Notes: generated from the sequence alone by a model not told the origin. Numbered from the stretch's first letter, positions 37,170 through 46,675 are shown. The stretch: DNA of 64,000 bases from an uncultured Coxiella sp. (GCA_902623005.1 CACNSC010000006.1:1-64000); one strand, 5' to 3'. Numbers and translations are program-made.

Positions 37170-37658
37170 ATGGGTAGTATATTCAGTTGTTGCACTAAAA
37201 ATGACACTTCCGAACCAAGCGACCTTGATCTCAGGCAAGCACTACAAGATCAGAAAGCAGATCGAGAAGCTCAGCGTCTTCTTAAATGGACAATTGAAAA
37301 ACTCCAAGTGGTCAGACCGCCTGTGAAGCCAATTAAAGACATAGTCTGTTGGAGAGCACAAAGAAGAGCCCAATACATTGATCGATTCAATCAAGCATCA
37401 GCAACGCTTGAGAAACTTAGAACGCCGACCGTGTTAGATCAGCAGGATGACACCGACCGTACAGCGGCAAACATCGAAGCTAAAATTAGCGAACAACTCA
37501 AGGGTTGTCTTGATTTACTCAACAAAGAAAAATCAGGTGTTACTAAAGATCATTTTATAGAATATTTTCCACTCAAAGCAGACAATAATAATGAAGTTAA
37601 TTTAGAGGCGATAAAAGTAAGTATGTCAAACCAAGAATCCTTGACTATAACTCCTTAA
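37170..37658 (+). CDS. Small protein with N-myristoylation/palmitoylation-type N-terminus, candidate effector
   Basis: 162 residues beginning MGSIFSCC. Gly 2, Ser 6 and Cys 7-8 match the eukaryotic N-myristoylation consensus (MGxxxS/T) followed by palmitoylatable cysteines, the dual signal of many host plasma-membrane proteins. Bacteria do not myristoylate proteins, so such a signal would work only inside a eukaryotic cell. The rest is a charged, helical, Gln-rich body with no known domain (ALQDQKADREAQRLLKW). The start is secure: AAGGAGA precedes the ATG. It is flanked by a strong terminator upstream and lies 39 bases before mmuM-like. Effector role is inferred. Confidence 0.75.
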   Translation: MGSIFSCCTKNDTSEPSDLDLRQALQDQKADREAQRLLKWTIEKLQVVRPPVKPIKDIVCWRAQRRAQYIDRFNQASATLEKLRTPTVLDQQDDTDRTAANIEAKISEQLKGCLDLLNKEKSGVTKDHFIEYFPLKADNNNEVNLEAIKVSMSNQESLTITP

Positions 37659-37697
37659 TCACTAAACAGACGCATCATCATGCGGTAAGGAAGTCAG

Positions 37698-38588
37698 ATG
37701 ATTACACAGTTATTAGACGGTGGTATGGGCCAAGAGCTGATCAAGCGTTGCGGCAAGTCTGCCCACCCGCTTTGGTCAGCAAAATTATTGATCGATCAAC
37801 CACAAATGATACAAGCCGTCCATGCTGAGTATATTGCTGCCGGAGCTACCGTGATAACCGTTAGCAACTATACCTGCACCCCACAGCGATTGGCCCAACA
37901 CAATCTAGAGGATCAACTGGAAAAATTACACCGAACTGCAATTGATGTAGCACTTCGTGCGCGTGACCAAGCATCGCACGGCCAAAAGGTGTTAATTGCC
38001 GGCTGCTTGCCGCCCTTGGTTGCCAGCTATCATCCTAAGACATCACCCTCAAGACAAGTGTGCCTAGATAGCTATCGTCTTCTGTGTGAGTTGCAAGCTG
38101 ATCATGTCGATATCTTATTGTGTGAGACACTGTCTGCCAGTAAAAGCCTAACAACCGCATCAACTGCAGCATTGGAGTTTGGCCTGCCGGTTTGGGTAAG
38201 TGGGACCGTGGATGATCAAAACGGTGAGCTACTACGCTCTGGTGAGTCGCTGTCAAGCGTACTTGAAGATCTTGATCCTGCAATCGATGCCCTATTGCTA
38301 AATTGTTCAACGCCAGAGGCTATCACATCAGCAGGCTTGCCCATTCTCAAAACACAGAATAAAACATTCGGTGCATACGCCAATGGCTTCGTATCGATTG
38401 ATGCATTAACGCCAGGCTCAACGGTCGACCAGTTGAGCCAACGACATGAATTGGATGAACCCATATATCTAGACTATGTCAAACAATGGGTGGCTATGGG
38501 TGCAGAGATTGTTGGTGGGTGTTGTGAAATAGGACCCAGTCACATCGCTGCCATTGCACACTGGGCACAGCAAAATGCAGCGAACTGA
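37698..38588 (+). CDS. mmuM: Homocysteine S-methyltransferase (MmuM-like)
   Basis: 296-residue zinc-dependent enzyme likely transferring a methyl group from S-methylmethionine or SAM to homocysteine to give methionine. Signatures: LLDGGMGQEL at the N-terminus, the first zinc Cys in LLLNCSTPEAI, and the Cys pair in EIVGGCCEIGP near the C-terminus. Length fits the family. AAGGA stands before the ATG. It follows the lipidation-motif gene closely, but a functional link is not evident. Confidence 0.88.
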   Translation: MITQLLDGGMGQELIKRCGKSAHPLWSAKLLIDQPQMIQAVHAEYIAAGATVITVSNYTCTPQRLAQHNLEDQLEKLHRTAIDVALRARDQASHGQKVLIAGCLPPLVASYHPKTSPSRQVCLDSYRLLCELQADHVDILLCETLSASKSLTTASTAALEFGLPVWVSGTVDDQNGELLRSGESLSSVLEDLDPAIDALLLNCSTPEAITSAGLPILKTQNKTFGAYANGFVSIDALTPGSTVDQLSQRHELDEPIYLDYVKQWVAMGAEIVGGCCEIGPSHIAAIAHWAQQNAAN

Positions 38589-38698
38589 TTCAGCCTCTCA
38601 ATTGTTGTCTTAAAATCCAATGATTGCTTCTGGGTGTTTTTGAAAGCCAAGTACAGCTGCTTTATAATGACTTTCTTTAATTTATATGGATCGCTGTT

Positions 38699-39286
38699 AT
38701 GGCCAGTATTCGTTCGCTTATCGTGATAATCTGTATTTTGCTGATTGGTGGTGTCGTGTTCATGTCTTACTATGAGACGCATCGCCCGCAGTGTACCGCA
38801 GATCAAATCAAGCTCTATACAGTTGCCGTTGCGTACCCTGGCATGTCGCAATCTCACACGGTATATGCAGTGATCAACCACGGCGAACACACTTGCCAAA
38901 TGCCACGAACACCCTACTTTGATCCGACACAACCGACAGCTTCCTCAGACGATGAGGTTCAAATCAAACCTTTGTCTCGCTCAAAGAAGATAACGTGGGG
39001 TGACATTACTTGGTTTTCAGTCCACGCTAACAGCGCCTGTTCACAGATCCTTACAAATTTACCTAAACAAACTCAGATTTATTTCAATAACGGTTTAGCG
39101 CTAGCACTGCCAACAGCAGGCTACCCATGCCAGCCTCACGTTGGAAAACCCCTCTCAACCGGTCTTACGGAATGGAAGCAAGCTAAGCAATGTCGCCGTC
39201 AAACCTCACAAAAACAGCTGGGTGAGCATGTGTTTTTATCGGATGATCTGCGCATAAATTTAGGCCAAACATTAGTCTGTGATTAG
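38699..39286 (+). CDS. Uncharacterised exported or membrane-anchored protein, Cys-rich
   Basis: 195 residues with an N-terminal hydrophobic segment (IRSLIVIICILLIGGVVFM) acting as signal anchor or uncleaved signal, then a periplasmic-type domain with seven Cys that could form disulfides. Family not recognised. Ribosome binding site weak. Next gene follows after 29 bases on the same strand. Confidence 0.65.
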   Translation: MASIRSLIVIICILLIGGVVFMSYYETHRPQCTADQIKLYTVAVAYPGMSQSHTVYAVINHGEHTCQMPRTPYFDPTQPTASSDDEVQIKPLSRSKKITWGDITWFSVHANSACSQILTNLPKQTQIYFNNGLALALPTAGYPCQPHVGKPLSTGLTEWKQAKQCRRQTSQKQLGEHVFLSDDLRINLGQTLVCD

Positions 39287-39315
39287 TACGATTTAATCAT
39301 GTTGAAGGGAAGTTC

Positions 39316-39870
39316 ATGATAAAACCTGCTAGTAAGAAAAACTTTTATCTCCTGTCAGGAAGCCCGAGTGCAGGAAAAACGACCGTACTAAATGCGTTAC
39401 AACAACACGGTTATACCGTTGTTCCAGAGGCAGCACGCAAGGTAATTAGTCAATTTGAGATCAAATACGGCAAGTTGCTACTTGACACCAGCAAAGCGAC
39501 TTACTGCAAATTGCTCTTGGATCAATGCGTGCTCGACTATCAAAATCATGTAAAGCACAATGAGACGGTATTCTTTGATTGTGGATTACCTGATGCTGCC
39601 TACGCTGAACAAATGATATTCGGCAATATCACAGAATCAACTTTTCGTTTCATTTCACAACAGCGCTATAACCAGCAAGTATTTTTCTTTCCACCGTGGC
39701 GAGAAATTTATCAGGCAGATAACCTTCGTCAAACGTATGACGATGCGCTTTATTATCAAAACTATCAAACATTACAACAAATCTACCGTGATCAGGATTA
39801 TCAAATCATAGAAGTACCTAAACTTGAAATTCATGAGCGGATGAAGTTTGTGATTGAGCGTGTATTATAA
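39316..39870 (+). CDS. P-loop ATPase/kinase, AAA_28 (NadR-like) family
   Basis: 184-residue nucleotide-binding protein. Walker A LSGSPSAGKTTVL (residues 13-25), then VVPEAARKVI and FFDCGLPDAAYAEQM, where Asp is a likely catalytic or Walker B acid. FFPPWREIYQADNLRQTY follows, typical of the group related to the kinase domain of NadR. Substrate unknown. AAGGGA precedes the ATG. A perfect 12-bp inverted repeat begins right after its stop codon. Confidence 0.8.
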   Translation: MIKPASKKNFYLLSGSPSAGKTTVLNALQQHGYTVVPEAARKVISQFEIKYGKLLLDTSKATYCKLLLDQCVLDYQNHVKHNETVFFDCGLPDAAYAEQMIFGNITESTFRFISQQRYNQQVFFFPPWREIYQADNLRQTYDDALYYQNYQTLQQIYRDQDYQIIEVPKLEIHERMKFVIERVL

Positions 39871-39903
39871 GCACTAAATCACTCCAAGAGCGTGATTTAG
39901 TGC
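39871..39903. repeat. Perfect 12-bp inverted repeat, possible terminator hairpin
   Basis: GCACTAAATCAC (39871-39882) and GTGATTTAGTGC (39892-39903) enclose a 9-base loop, starting directly after the ATPase stop codon. There is no T-run on either side, so it is not a standard intrinsic terminator. mRNA 3'-end stabilisation or protein binding are alternatives. Confidence 0.6.
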
Positions 39904-40071
39904 ACCTAGCATAAATTGGGTCAAAAGTATTTTTACCAAAAAACTCGAGTGCTGTTTTTTTATCAAGAAAAACCGCGACAAAAATGAGATTTTCTTGTCC
40001 TAGATCACACCAATAGTTAGTCAACCTGATAATATCAAATCCAAATATAAAAACACCCTGGAGGACATACC

Positions 40072-41355
40072 ATGACAGGGAATAATTACCAATTAAATAC
40101 AATCTTATTAAATTTTAGTCCAAAATTACGTGATCTCAATGCGAGAGTTCAAAGCAAATCTATCTTGTCAGTCATTGAAAAGCTTAAAACACTAAGCAAT
40201 GAGCAAATATATTTAATGTTGTCGTTTTCATCAACACAAACAATGTCTGTTTGGATGCAATGCATCACTCAGTTAACAGCGCATGATTGTCATCAATTGA
40301 TCTCGTATTTAAAACAACATTCAATTTTATCAGACCAACAATGGATTAAACTGTTATCACAAACCGATCAAGAGCGAAACTCAGCCCTTAATTTATTATT
40401 AATCTCAGCAATTCAAGATTCCAATACAGCAAGAGAGCGAGTAATGGAGCAAAGAACAGCTCCAGAACATTATCTAACTTTATTCCAATCGTTCAACAAA
40501 GATCAGTGGGATGATCTAATGAGAATTAAAAATCATTCCAATGAAAATCTTTTCCATCATCTTTTCAAGCTTGCTACATCGGCCTCAACAGTTGCGAATA
40601 TTATGAGCCTTATAAAACCAAAACAATTAGAGCAGCATATGCTGCAGCGGGACTTAAGAAATCACTCACCCATTGAATTTATTGCACATTATTATCATAA
40701 TACTCAAGAAATAAAACAACTCATCGGTAAAATTGGTAGTTTTCTCTGGGAAAAACTGCTAGAACAACAAAAACGCCAGCGACCTATCGATAGCGTTTTA
40801 CATCAAGCAGCTCAATGTCAAGATGAGCCAGGATTTAATCTTTTCTTATCACGATTACCTCATAAGCATCGAGCATTATTATTGATAAAAAATAGTAATG
40901 ATGAAACTGTGATTGACCTGGCCATGGCGTTTCAATCAATTAACAGTTTAGAGTCACTTGCTCGTCAGTTTAGTTTCGACGAGCTGGTTAATGTAATGCA
41001 TCATCAAAAAAAAGAAAATCAAGGCGAGCGACTTCTGATACGTGAAAATGAAAATCATAATGCGATGCAATCACTTTTTAAACGAGAAAATTCAATCATT
41101 GTATTGATTTGTTTACGGTTATGCTTAGATATTGTCAAGAAATATCCAGTTTATGCTGCAGCAATAAAAAATACTTTAGCCAGCATGATTGAACACCCGA
41201 CATTAGAAAAAAAGCAATTATTAATCGATCAAATATCACGCAGCAAATCCTGGCGTCAAAACTACTTCCCTTGCTTATTTTCAAGCAGACACCGGGATGC
41301 TATTGAAATAGTTGGGAGTCAGTGCAGCATTCCGCAATGCTACGCCATTATTTAA
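40072..41355 (+). CDS. Uncharacterised helical protein, possible solenoid
   Basis: 427 residues, almost entirely helix-forming by composition, with Leu/His/Gln-rich segments of about 30-40 residues that suggest a degenerate alpha-solenoid (for example DSVLHQAAQCQDEPGFNLFL and IDLAMAFQSINSLESLARQF, faintly ankyrin-like). No repeat is regular enough to name. GGAGG precedes the ATG. A C-terminal CYAII has its Cys one place too early for a CaaX box. It overlaps the convergent MFS gene by 8 bases. Confidence 0.68.
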   Translation: MTGNNYQLNTILLNFSPKLRDLNARVQSKSILSVIEKLKTLSNEQIYLMLSFSSTQTMSVWMQCITQLTAHDCHQLISYLKQHSILSDQQWIKLLSQTDQERNSALNLLLISAIQDSNTARERVMEQRTAPEHYLTLFQSFNKDQWDDLMRIKNHSNENLFHHLFKLATSASTVANIMSLIKPKQLEQHMLQRDLRNHSPIEFIAHYYHNTQEIKQLIGKIGSFLWEKLLEQQKRQRPIDSVLHQAAQCQDEPGFNLFLSRLPHKHRALLLIKNSNDETVIDLAMAFQSINSLESLARQFSFDELVNVMHHQKKENQGERLLIRENENHNAMQSLFKRENSIIVLICLRLCLDIVKKYPVYAAAIKNTLASMIEHPTLEKKQLLIDQISRSKSWRQNYFPCLFSSRHRDAIEIVGSQCSIPQCYAII

Positions 41356-42544
41356 TCAATGGCGCACGCTCTCTGGAAGTAATAACGGTAAGAAATATAA
41401 TTAAGAAGACCGCAAAAAGTAACTGCATCAAAAGAATTGGAATCACAGAGTGCAAGATCAACAAGCTAATAAAATAACTGGATAATGAGGCCAGGCAATT
41501 CCTTGTGAAATTAAGGATAGCAGTTGCAGTACCGAAAGCATTATCAACACTGTTGATAGCAGAGCTAATTAAGCTCCCAATCAACAGGCATAAACCAAAC
41601 GACGTACAAGTAATCAATGGTGTAAAGAGTTTCCAATTATTAGGATGGTAATGCGTGATTACTAACAACAATAAATCGCTGACTATAAAAATAGACAATC
41701 CAATGGATTGAATTACTCTTGGTGAGATACGCCCAGTATAATAACGTAGAGTTAGACTTCCAAAAATTATTGCAATAGCATTCAATGCAAAAAGCCCCGC
41801 ATACAGGTATTTTCCTAAGCCATAAATTGTCATGTATATAATAGCAGCTGAGCTTATGAAACAGAATGTTGCAGCAAAGCTCATGGCAGCGGAAAACATC
41901 AGACGTAAGAATGCGGTATTACTCAGATGAGCTACAAATTGATTGATCACCGAATCAAAACGAAGTCGTAATTTTGGATCTAATGTCTCTGGTAAAGCAA
42001 AACTAATCAGAAACATTATAAAGCCATAGCTAAACAAAAAGTGAAAGATGTTTTGCCAATGCTGGTGTTGAAGTAATGCAGAGCCTATCATAGGTGCTAT
42101 CATGGGCGCTAGCATCATCATTGCAATAATCGCAGCGATATTCCGGGTTAAACGGTCGCCTGAATAGCAGTCTCTCATCATGGTAAATGCAATTCCAACG
42201 CCGGCAGAATCACCAATCGACTGAAAAAATCGTGCCGCTACTAAAACATTAAGTTGTTGAGAGAGTGAAGCCACTGCCGTGGCTACCAGGTAAATCACTA
42301 GGCCAATTTTTATAATAATCTTGCGGCCAAAAATATCTGATAATGGACCCCAGACTAACATGCCGATAGCAAACCCAAGCATATAACTTGAAATCGTAAC
42401 GATAACCTTCGTAGGACTTACGCCAAAAAAATCACCCATAATTGTCACAGCTGGTGTATAGGTATCAATAGCAAAAGCAGGTAGCGCAGCCAATAAAGCT
42501 AAAACGACAAGAAATATAGGTGATTTTTTTTTGATAGAAATCAT
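41348..42544 (-). CDS. MFS transporter, Bcr/CflA drug-resistance family
   Basis: 398-residue inner-membrane proton-driven exporter with 12 predicted spans. Family marks: IDTYTPAVTIMGDFFGVSP near the N-terminus, the MFS A-motif GPLSDIFGRKI, and RFFQSIGDSAGVGIAFTMMR. Likely last gene of a four-gene operon behind the beta-oxidation pair, 7 bases after the preceding gene and with no ribosome binding site of its own. A transporter for a compound linked to fatty-acid metabolism is possible; the link is positional only. Confidence 0.9.
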   Translation of the reverse strand: MISIKKKSPIFLVVLALLAALPAFAIDTYTPAVTIMGDFFGVSPTKVIVTISSYMLGFAIGMLVWGPLSDIFGRKIIIKIGLVIYLVATAVASLSQQLNVLVAARFFQSIGDSAGVGIAFTMMRDCYSGDRLTRNIAAIIAMMMLAPMIAPMIGSALLQHQHWQNIFHFLFSYGFIMFLISFALPETLDPKLRLRFDSVINQFVAHLSNTAFLRLMFSAAMSFAATFCFISSAAIIYMTIYGLGKYLYAGLFALNAIAIIFGSLTLRYYTGRISPRVIQSIGLSIFIVSDLLLLVITHYHPNNWKLFTPLITCTSFGLCLLIGSLISSAINSVDNAFGTATAILNFTRNCLASLSSYFISLLILHSVIPILLMQLLFAVFLIIFLTVITSRERAPLIK

Positions 42545-42551
42545 AAGTCAG

Positions 42552-43289
42552 CTAGAGCGAAAAATCAGGTAAGTGACGAATGGTACAATCATTTGTTAGG
42601 AGCAACCAGTAGTTAATTATGATAGGAAGAAATCCAGTGATAGTAAATATTGCCGCAGGAATATTGAGAAAATATTTTTCTAATAAAGCCATATGTTCAC
42701 TCGATGGCAATACTAGCAATGCCATTATCAGGACTAAAAGATAAAGTAAAATAACTTTTATAAAATTAGCACTCACTAACGTTATACTCAGTGAGAACGC
42801 AGCTGCAAGCTTAATGTTATGGATTATAATTAATGGGTATGCAAACACAGTTGATAGAAAAATAAATGCAAGTGCCGAAGATATACCTAGATCAAGAAAC
42901 AAGCCCGTTATCTTTGTGGCATCAATTCGCTTAATAATAAGTATTGCAAGAATGATCAAGCAAGTTAAATAAAAAATCAATATTGCGACGCTTTTCCATT
43001 GTTTTTTTGTGGGGAAAACTCTTTTTTTCTCACCCATACACACATAATGAAAACAACTCATTGAGACAATCAAGAAAATGAGACCAACGATCATAATACC
43101 CAAATCAATAGTGTATTCTAACCATAAAGATAGCTTCTCTGGTAAGAGTAAGCTTGCTAAATAACAACACACAATTGGTACGATAAAAGGCCAGATAACG
43201 ATAAACGAAGACCTAAAATACTTGATTGATCTAATCAATAATCGCAATAGTGACAACTCTTTTTTTGGATAGAAAGAGCTATGATTCAT
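42552..43289 (-). CDS. Uncharacterised integral membrane protein, six spans
   Basis: 245 residues with about six hydrophobic helices and a short basic loop (CMGEKKRVFPTKKQWK) after the second. Family not recognised; it resembles the generic DUF-type multi-span proteins of Legionellales. ATG 43289 overlaps the stop of the upstream fadJ-like gene (TGATG), so translation is coupled, which argues for a real gene and an operon. Confidence 0.72.
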   Translation of the reverse strand: MNHSSFYPKKELSLLRLLIRSIKYFRSSFIVIWPFIVPIVCCYLASLLLPEKLSLWLEYTIDLGIMIVGLIFLIVSMSCFHYVCMGEKKRVFPTKKQWKSVAILIFYLTCLIILAILIIKRIDATKITGLFLDLGISSALAFIFLSTVFAYPLIIIHNIKLAAAFSLSITLVSANFIKVILLYLLVLIMALLVLPSSEHMALLEKYFLNIPAAIFTITGFLPIIINYWLLLTNDCTIRHLPDFSL

Positions 43290-45352
43290 CAACTTACTAC
43301 CTGCTGTTGATGATCTGGGCTAAGCACCTCCCAGCCCGCTTTTGGCTTGAAACGATTACCGTGATCTTCAGTTAAACGTTCCAACTGAGCAACCACATCA
43401 ATGACACCGCGCTGTTGAGCATAATGCAAAGGACCACCGCGAAAAGGAGCAAAACCTGTACCAAAGATCATACCTGCATCCAATAAATCCTGATCAGAAA
43501 CCACACCTTGATGTAAACAAAATACGGCCTCGTTGACCATCGACAGTATGAGTCGATCGGTTAGATCCGGTGTTCTTAAATCACCATCGTTATCACTGAC
43601 TGTGGTAGAAATCTTTTTACCTTTGTTATACGCATAAAAACCTTGTCCAGTTTTAACGCCCAAGTGACCATCTTCAACCATTTGATGCAATTTAGAGGGC
43701 ACGTCTCGTCCCAATGATTCTGCCAAAATCTCACCGACTGATAAACAAACATCGAGGCCAACTGTATCCGCTAAGTGTATCGGCCCCATTGGCATGCCAA
43801 AATCCAATGCTGCCTGATCGATGCGATCTGCAGGCACGCCTTCCTCAAGTAAAATCATGGCCTCAAGTAGATACGGTATCAGAATTCGATTGACTAAAAA
43901 CCCAGGCTGGCTACCGACAACAACAGGTGAACGCTTGATTTGTGTTACAAAAGCGGCTGCTTGATGCACAATCTCATCACGAGTTTCCTGACTTTTTACG
44001 ATTTCAACCAGTGGCATTTTTGCGACTGGGTTAAAGAAATGAATTCCAACCAGACGACTGGGCTCTTTCATACTCTTTGCAATTTTTTCAAGTGGTATAC
44101 TTGAGGTATTAGAAGCGAGAATTGCGCCTTTCTTGGCACGCTGTTCAAGCTCGGTAAATACGCTTTGTTTGGCTTCTAGATTTTCAAAGATAGCTTCGAT
44201 AACAATATCGGCTTGAGCTACTCCACGTCCTCCAATATCCGGCAATAATCGATCCTGTGCAGCTTGAATTAAATAAGCTTTTTTAAGTTTTTTCTTGAAT
44301 AGCGCATGAGCCCGCTTCATTGCCGGGGCTAATCTCTCGGCTGATTGATCTTGCAATGTTACTGTCATCCCTTGAAGAGCGCACCACGCTGCAATGTCAC
44401 CACCCATAGTGCCCGCACCAATAACATGCACCGAACCAGGCTTAAAGCTAATTTGCTTGCCGAGCTCTTTCATACGATTTTGTAAAAAGAAAACACGACC
44501 TAAATTTTTCGCAGTATCAGTTGCAAACATTTTACTAATGGAACGAGCTTCGTTGACCATCGCATCGCCACCAATACCATCGGCAGCCCAATTCTCAACC
44601 ACAGCATAAGGTGCTGGGTAATGTTCACGACTAACCGCTTTCTTGGCCAGCTGTTTTAATAGTAAACGTTTCACAAGGGGACGAAAAATACTTTGATTGC
44701 TTAGGCTGTGCCACCATTTAGGAGAATACGGCGCAGGTTGCTTTGAAATGTAATATCGGGCAGCGTTTTCTAGCTGCCTCATTGGTACAGCCTCGTCCAC
44801 CATACCCATTCGCTTGGCGGCACGCGCAGAGATTGCAGCGCCTGGCAGTATAATACTCATCGCAGGAATCGCACCAATTAGTTTTGGCAGGCGAATACAT
44901 CCACCCCAACCTGGATGAATACCAAGCTTGATTTCTGGTAAGCCAATTTTGGTACTTGGTTTATCCAGCGCGATGCGGTAACGACAAGCCAACGCCAGCT
45001 CATAACCACCACCCAGACAAAACCCATTGATCAGTGCAACGGTAGGGATTGATAATGACTCGACTTTATCAAAAATCATTTGTCCATGACGAATCCATTC
45101 AAAAAAGTCGTCTTCACTTTGACAATTGGAAAACTGCTTAATGTCAGCACCCGCAATGAACCCACTGGATTTAGCTGATGTAATAACAACACCTCTTGAG
45201 GCTAATAACGTCGGCTCATCCAGCAAACATTCTAACTCTAATAGCACTTCCTGACTGATGGTGTTCACAGCCTCGCCATGTCGGTCGAGTGATAGCCAAC
45301 TAATACCCTCTTTATCGATATAAAACTGCCAATGTTTTTTCACTTCAGCCAT
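43289..45352 (-). CDS. fadJ: Multifunctional enoyl-CoA hydratase / 3-hydroxyacyl-CoA dehydrogenase (FadJ/FadB-like)
   Basis: 687-residue bifunctional beta-oxidation enzyme. N-terminal crotonase domain with FIAGADIKQF and GFCLGGGYELALACRYRIA (oxyanion and catalytic Glu region). The dehydrogenase Rossmann motif is VIGAGTMGGDIAAW, with HFFNPVAKMPLVEIV carrying the catalytic His. The ATG at 45352 is chosen because AAGGA stands about 8 bases upstream; the TTG at 45370 is less likely. The order thiolase then hydratase/dehydrogenase is that of fadIJ rather than fadBA, hence the symbol, which remains tentative. Confidence 0.88.
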   Translation of the reverse strand: MAEVKKHWQFYIDKEGISWLSLDRHGEAVNTISQEVLLELECLLDEPTLLASRGVVITSAKSSGFIAGADIKQFSNCQSEDDFFEWIRHGQMIFDKVESLSIPTVALINGFCLGGGYELALACRYRIALDKPSTKIGLPEIKLGIHPGWGGCIRLPKLIGAIPAMSIILPGAAISARAAKRMGMVDEAVPMRQLENAARYYISKQPAPYSPKWWHSLSNQSIFRPLVKRLLLKQLAKKAVSREHYPAPYAVVENWAADGIGGDAMVNEARSISKMFATDTAKNLGRVFFLQNRMKELGKQISFKPGSVHVIGAGTMGGDIAAWCALQGMTVTLQDQSAERLAPAMKRAHALFKKKLKKAYLIQAAQDRLLPDIGGRGVAQADIVIEAIFENLEAKQSVFTELEQRAKKGAILASNTSSIPLEKIAKSMKEPSRLVGIHFFNPVAKMPLVEIVKSQETRDEIVHQAAAFVTQIKRSPVVVGSQPGFLVNRILIPYLLEAMILLEEGVPADRIDQAALDFGMPMGPIHLADTVGLDVCLSVGEILAESLGRDVPSKLHQMVEDGHLGVKTGQGFYAYNKGKKISTTVSDNDGDLRTPDLTDRLILSMVNEAVFCLHQGVVSDQDLLDAGMIFGTGFAPFRGGPLHYAQQRGVIDVVAQLERLTEDHGNRFKPKAGWEVLSPDHQQQVVS

Positions 45353-45373
45353 GATTTTTTCCTTATCCAATGA

Positions 45374-46675
45374 TTACCCGTCAACACGATTTAAAAGCGC
45401 AGCGCCACCAATACCACCACCAATACACAATGTTGCAACACCTGATTTTTCATTTAAGCGTTTCAATACATTGAGAACATGCAAGACAATACGCGCACCA
45501 CTCGCTCCCACTGGGTGACCCAAAGCAATAGCACCACCATCAATATTCAAGCGATCTTTGTCAATTGCACCAAAGGCAGTACTCAAGCCCAGTTCTTTTT
45601 GACAAAACTCTTCTGACTCCCAAGCTTTTAGACAACCCAATGTTTGGGCAGCAAAGGCTTCATTAATTTCCCAATAATTGATATCGGCTGGCTTAAGTTC
45701 ATGCTTGTGCAACAAGGGTGGTACCGCATAACTTGGCCCTAGCCCCATAGTGAGAGGATTACAACCAGCCCAATGAACATCAACCAATTGCCCTAAAACT
45801 GGTAATTGATACTGCTCAACGGCTTGCTCACTGGCCATAACTAGCACTGCAGCACCATCACTTACTTGCGAGCTATTCGCAGCTGTTATTGCACCGAACT
45901 TTCTATCAAATGCGGGCTTCAAGCGCGCCAAGCTCTGCATGCTAGTATCCGGCCGCACTCCGTCATCAAGGTTGTAGAGTTTTCCTTTTGCATCGAATAG
46001 GTTGATCATCTCTGATTTAAAATAGCCTGCTGATTCAGCTGCAGCAGCACGCAGTTGACTGGACATGGCAAATTCATCCATTGCTTCTCGCGTAATACCA
46101 AATTGAAAAGCAATTTCTTCGGTTGATTGACCCATATTGCAGTTGTAAAGGAAATCAGACAGCCCATGTAACAGGCTAATAATAGGCTTTAAATAACGCG
46201 GTCTGAGCTCTTTAATCAAAGCGCATTTGCTGATGAATGTTCTTGCTTTACTGAATCTTGCCAGCCAGTTCACCATGTCAGGTTGATAGATCAGTGGCGC
46301 TCGACTCATGGTTTCTGTACCACCCGCTAACACAAGATTCGATCGGCCAGTCGCGATATTTTGAAAGGCGCAGTCAAGGGATTGCATGCCAGAAGCGCAG
46401 TTACGTTGGACCGTCCAGCCCGGTACTTTCTGTCCACAACCTAAGCGCAGAGCAATAATTCGACCGATATTAGCCTCGGTCTCACTGGGTATGACGCACC
46501 CCATAATGACTTCATCAAGCTGCGTCGGACAAAGACTTAAACGATTCAACAGTTCTTGACCGGCACGAGTCGCTAGATCAGAAGCAGAAAAGGGTCCACG
46601 AGGGCCACGTGCTTTTAAAAACGGCGTGCGGGTACCGTCGACGATATAAACCGGTCTCAGCGTACTATTGGGCAT
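45374..46675 (-). CDS. Acetyl-CoA C-acyltransferase (thiolase), FadI/FadA-like
   Basis: 433-residue thiolase completing the beta-oxidation cycle by cleaving 3-ketoacyl-CoA. Active-site Cys in RNCASGMQSLDCA, His in INEAFAAQ and GGAIALGHPVGASGAR, and a C-terminal CIGGGIGGAAL. It is longer than FadA (about 390 aa) and close to FadI (about 436 aa), with an insertion near 150-185 (ARTFISKCALIKELRPRYLK). AAGGA precedes the ATG by 7 bases. First gene of an operon with the fadJ-like gene, 21 bases downstream. Confidence 0.9.
   Translation of the reverse strand: MPNSTLRPVYIVDGTRTPFLKARGPRGPFSASDLATRAGQELLNRLSLCPTQLDEVIMGCVIPSETEANIGRIIALRLGCGQKVPGWTVQRNCASGMQSLDCAFQNIATGRSNLVLAGGTETMSRAPLIYQPDMVNWLARFSKARTFISKCALIKELRPRYLKPIISLLHGLSDFLYNCNMGQSTEEIAFQFGITREAMDEFAMSSQLRAAAAESAGYFKSEMINLFDAKGKLYNLDDGVRPDTSMQSLARLKPAFDRKFGAITAANSSQVSDGAAVLVMASEQAVEQYQLPVLGQLVDVHWAGCNPLTMGLGPSYAVPPLLHKHELKPADINYWEINEAFAAQTLGCLKAWESEEFCQKELGLSTAFGAIDKDRLNIDGGAIALGHPVGASGARIVLHVLNVLKRLNEKSGVATLCIGGGIGGAALLNRVDG

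Noticed and set aside
38540-38932. 130-codon minus-strand ORF
   Set aside because: It lies across the end of the homocysteine methyltransferase gene and the start of the next exported protein, both better supported, and resembles no family.
41341-41355. CaaX-like C-terminus CYAII on the helical orphan
   Set aside because: The Cys is five residues from the end, not four, so it is not a prenylation box.
12638-41355. Three convergent gene pairs each overlapping by exactly 8 bases (12638, 29107, 41348)
   Set aside because: Stop codons on opposite strands readily create short fixed overlaps in A+T-rich DNA; no sequence is conserved beyond the stop codons.
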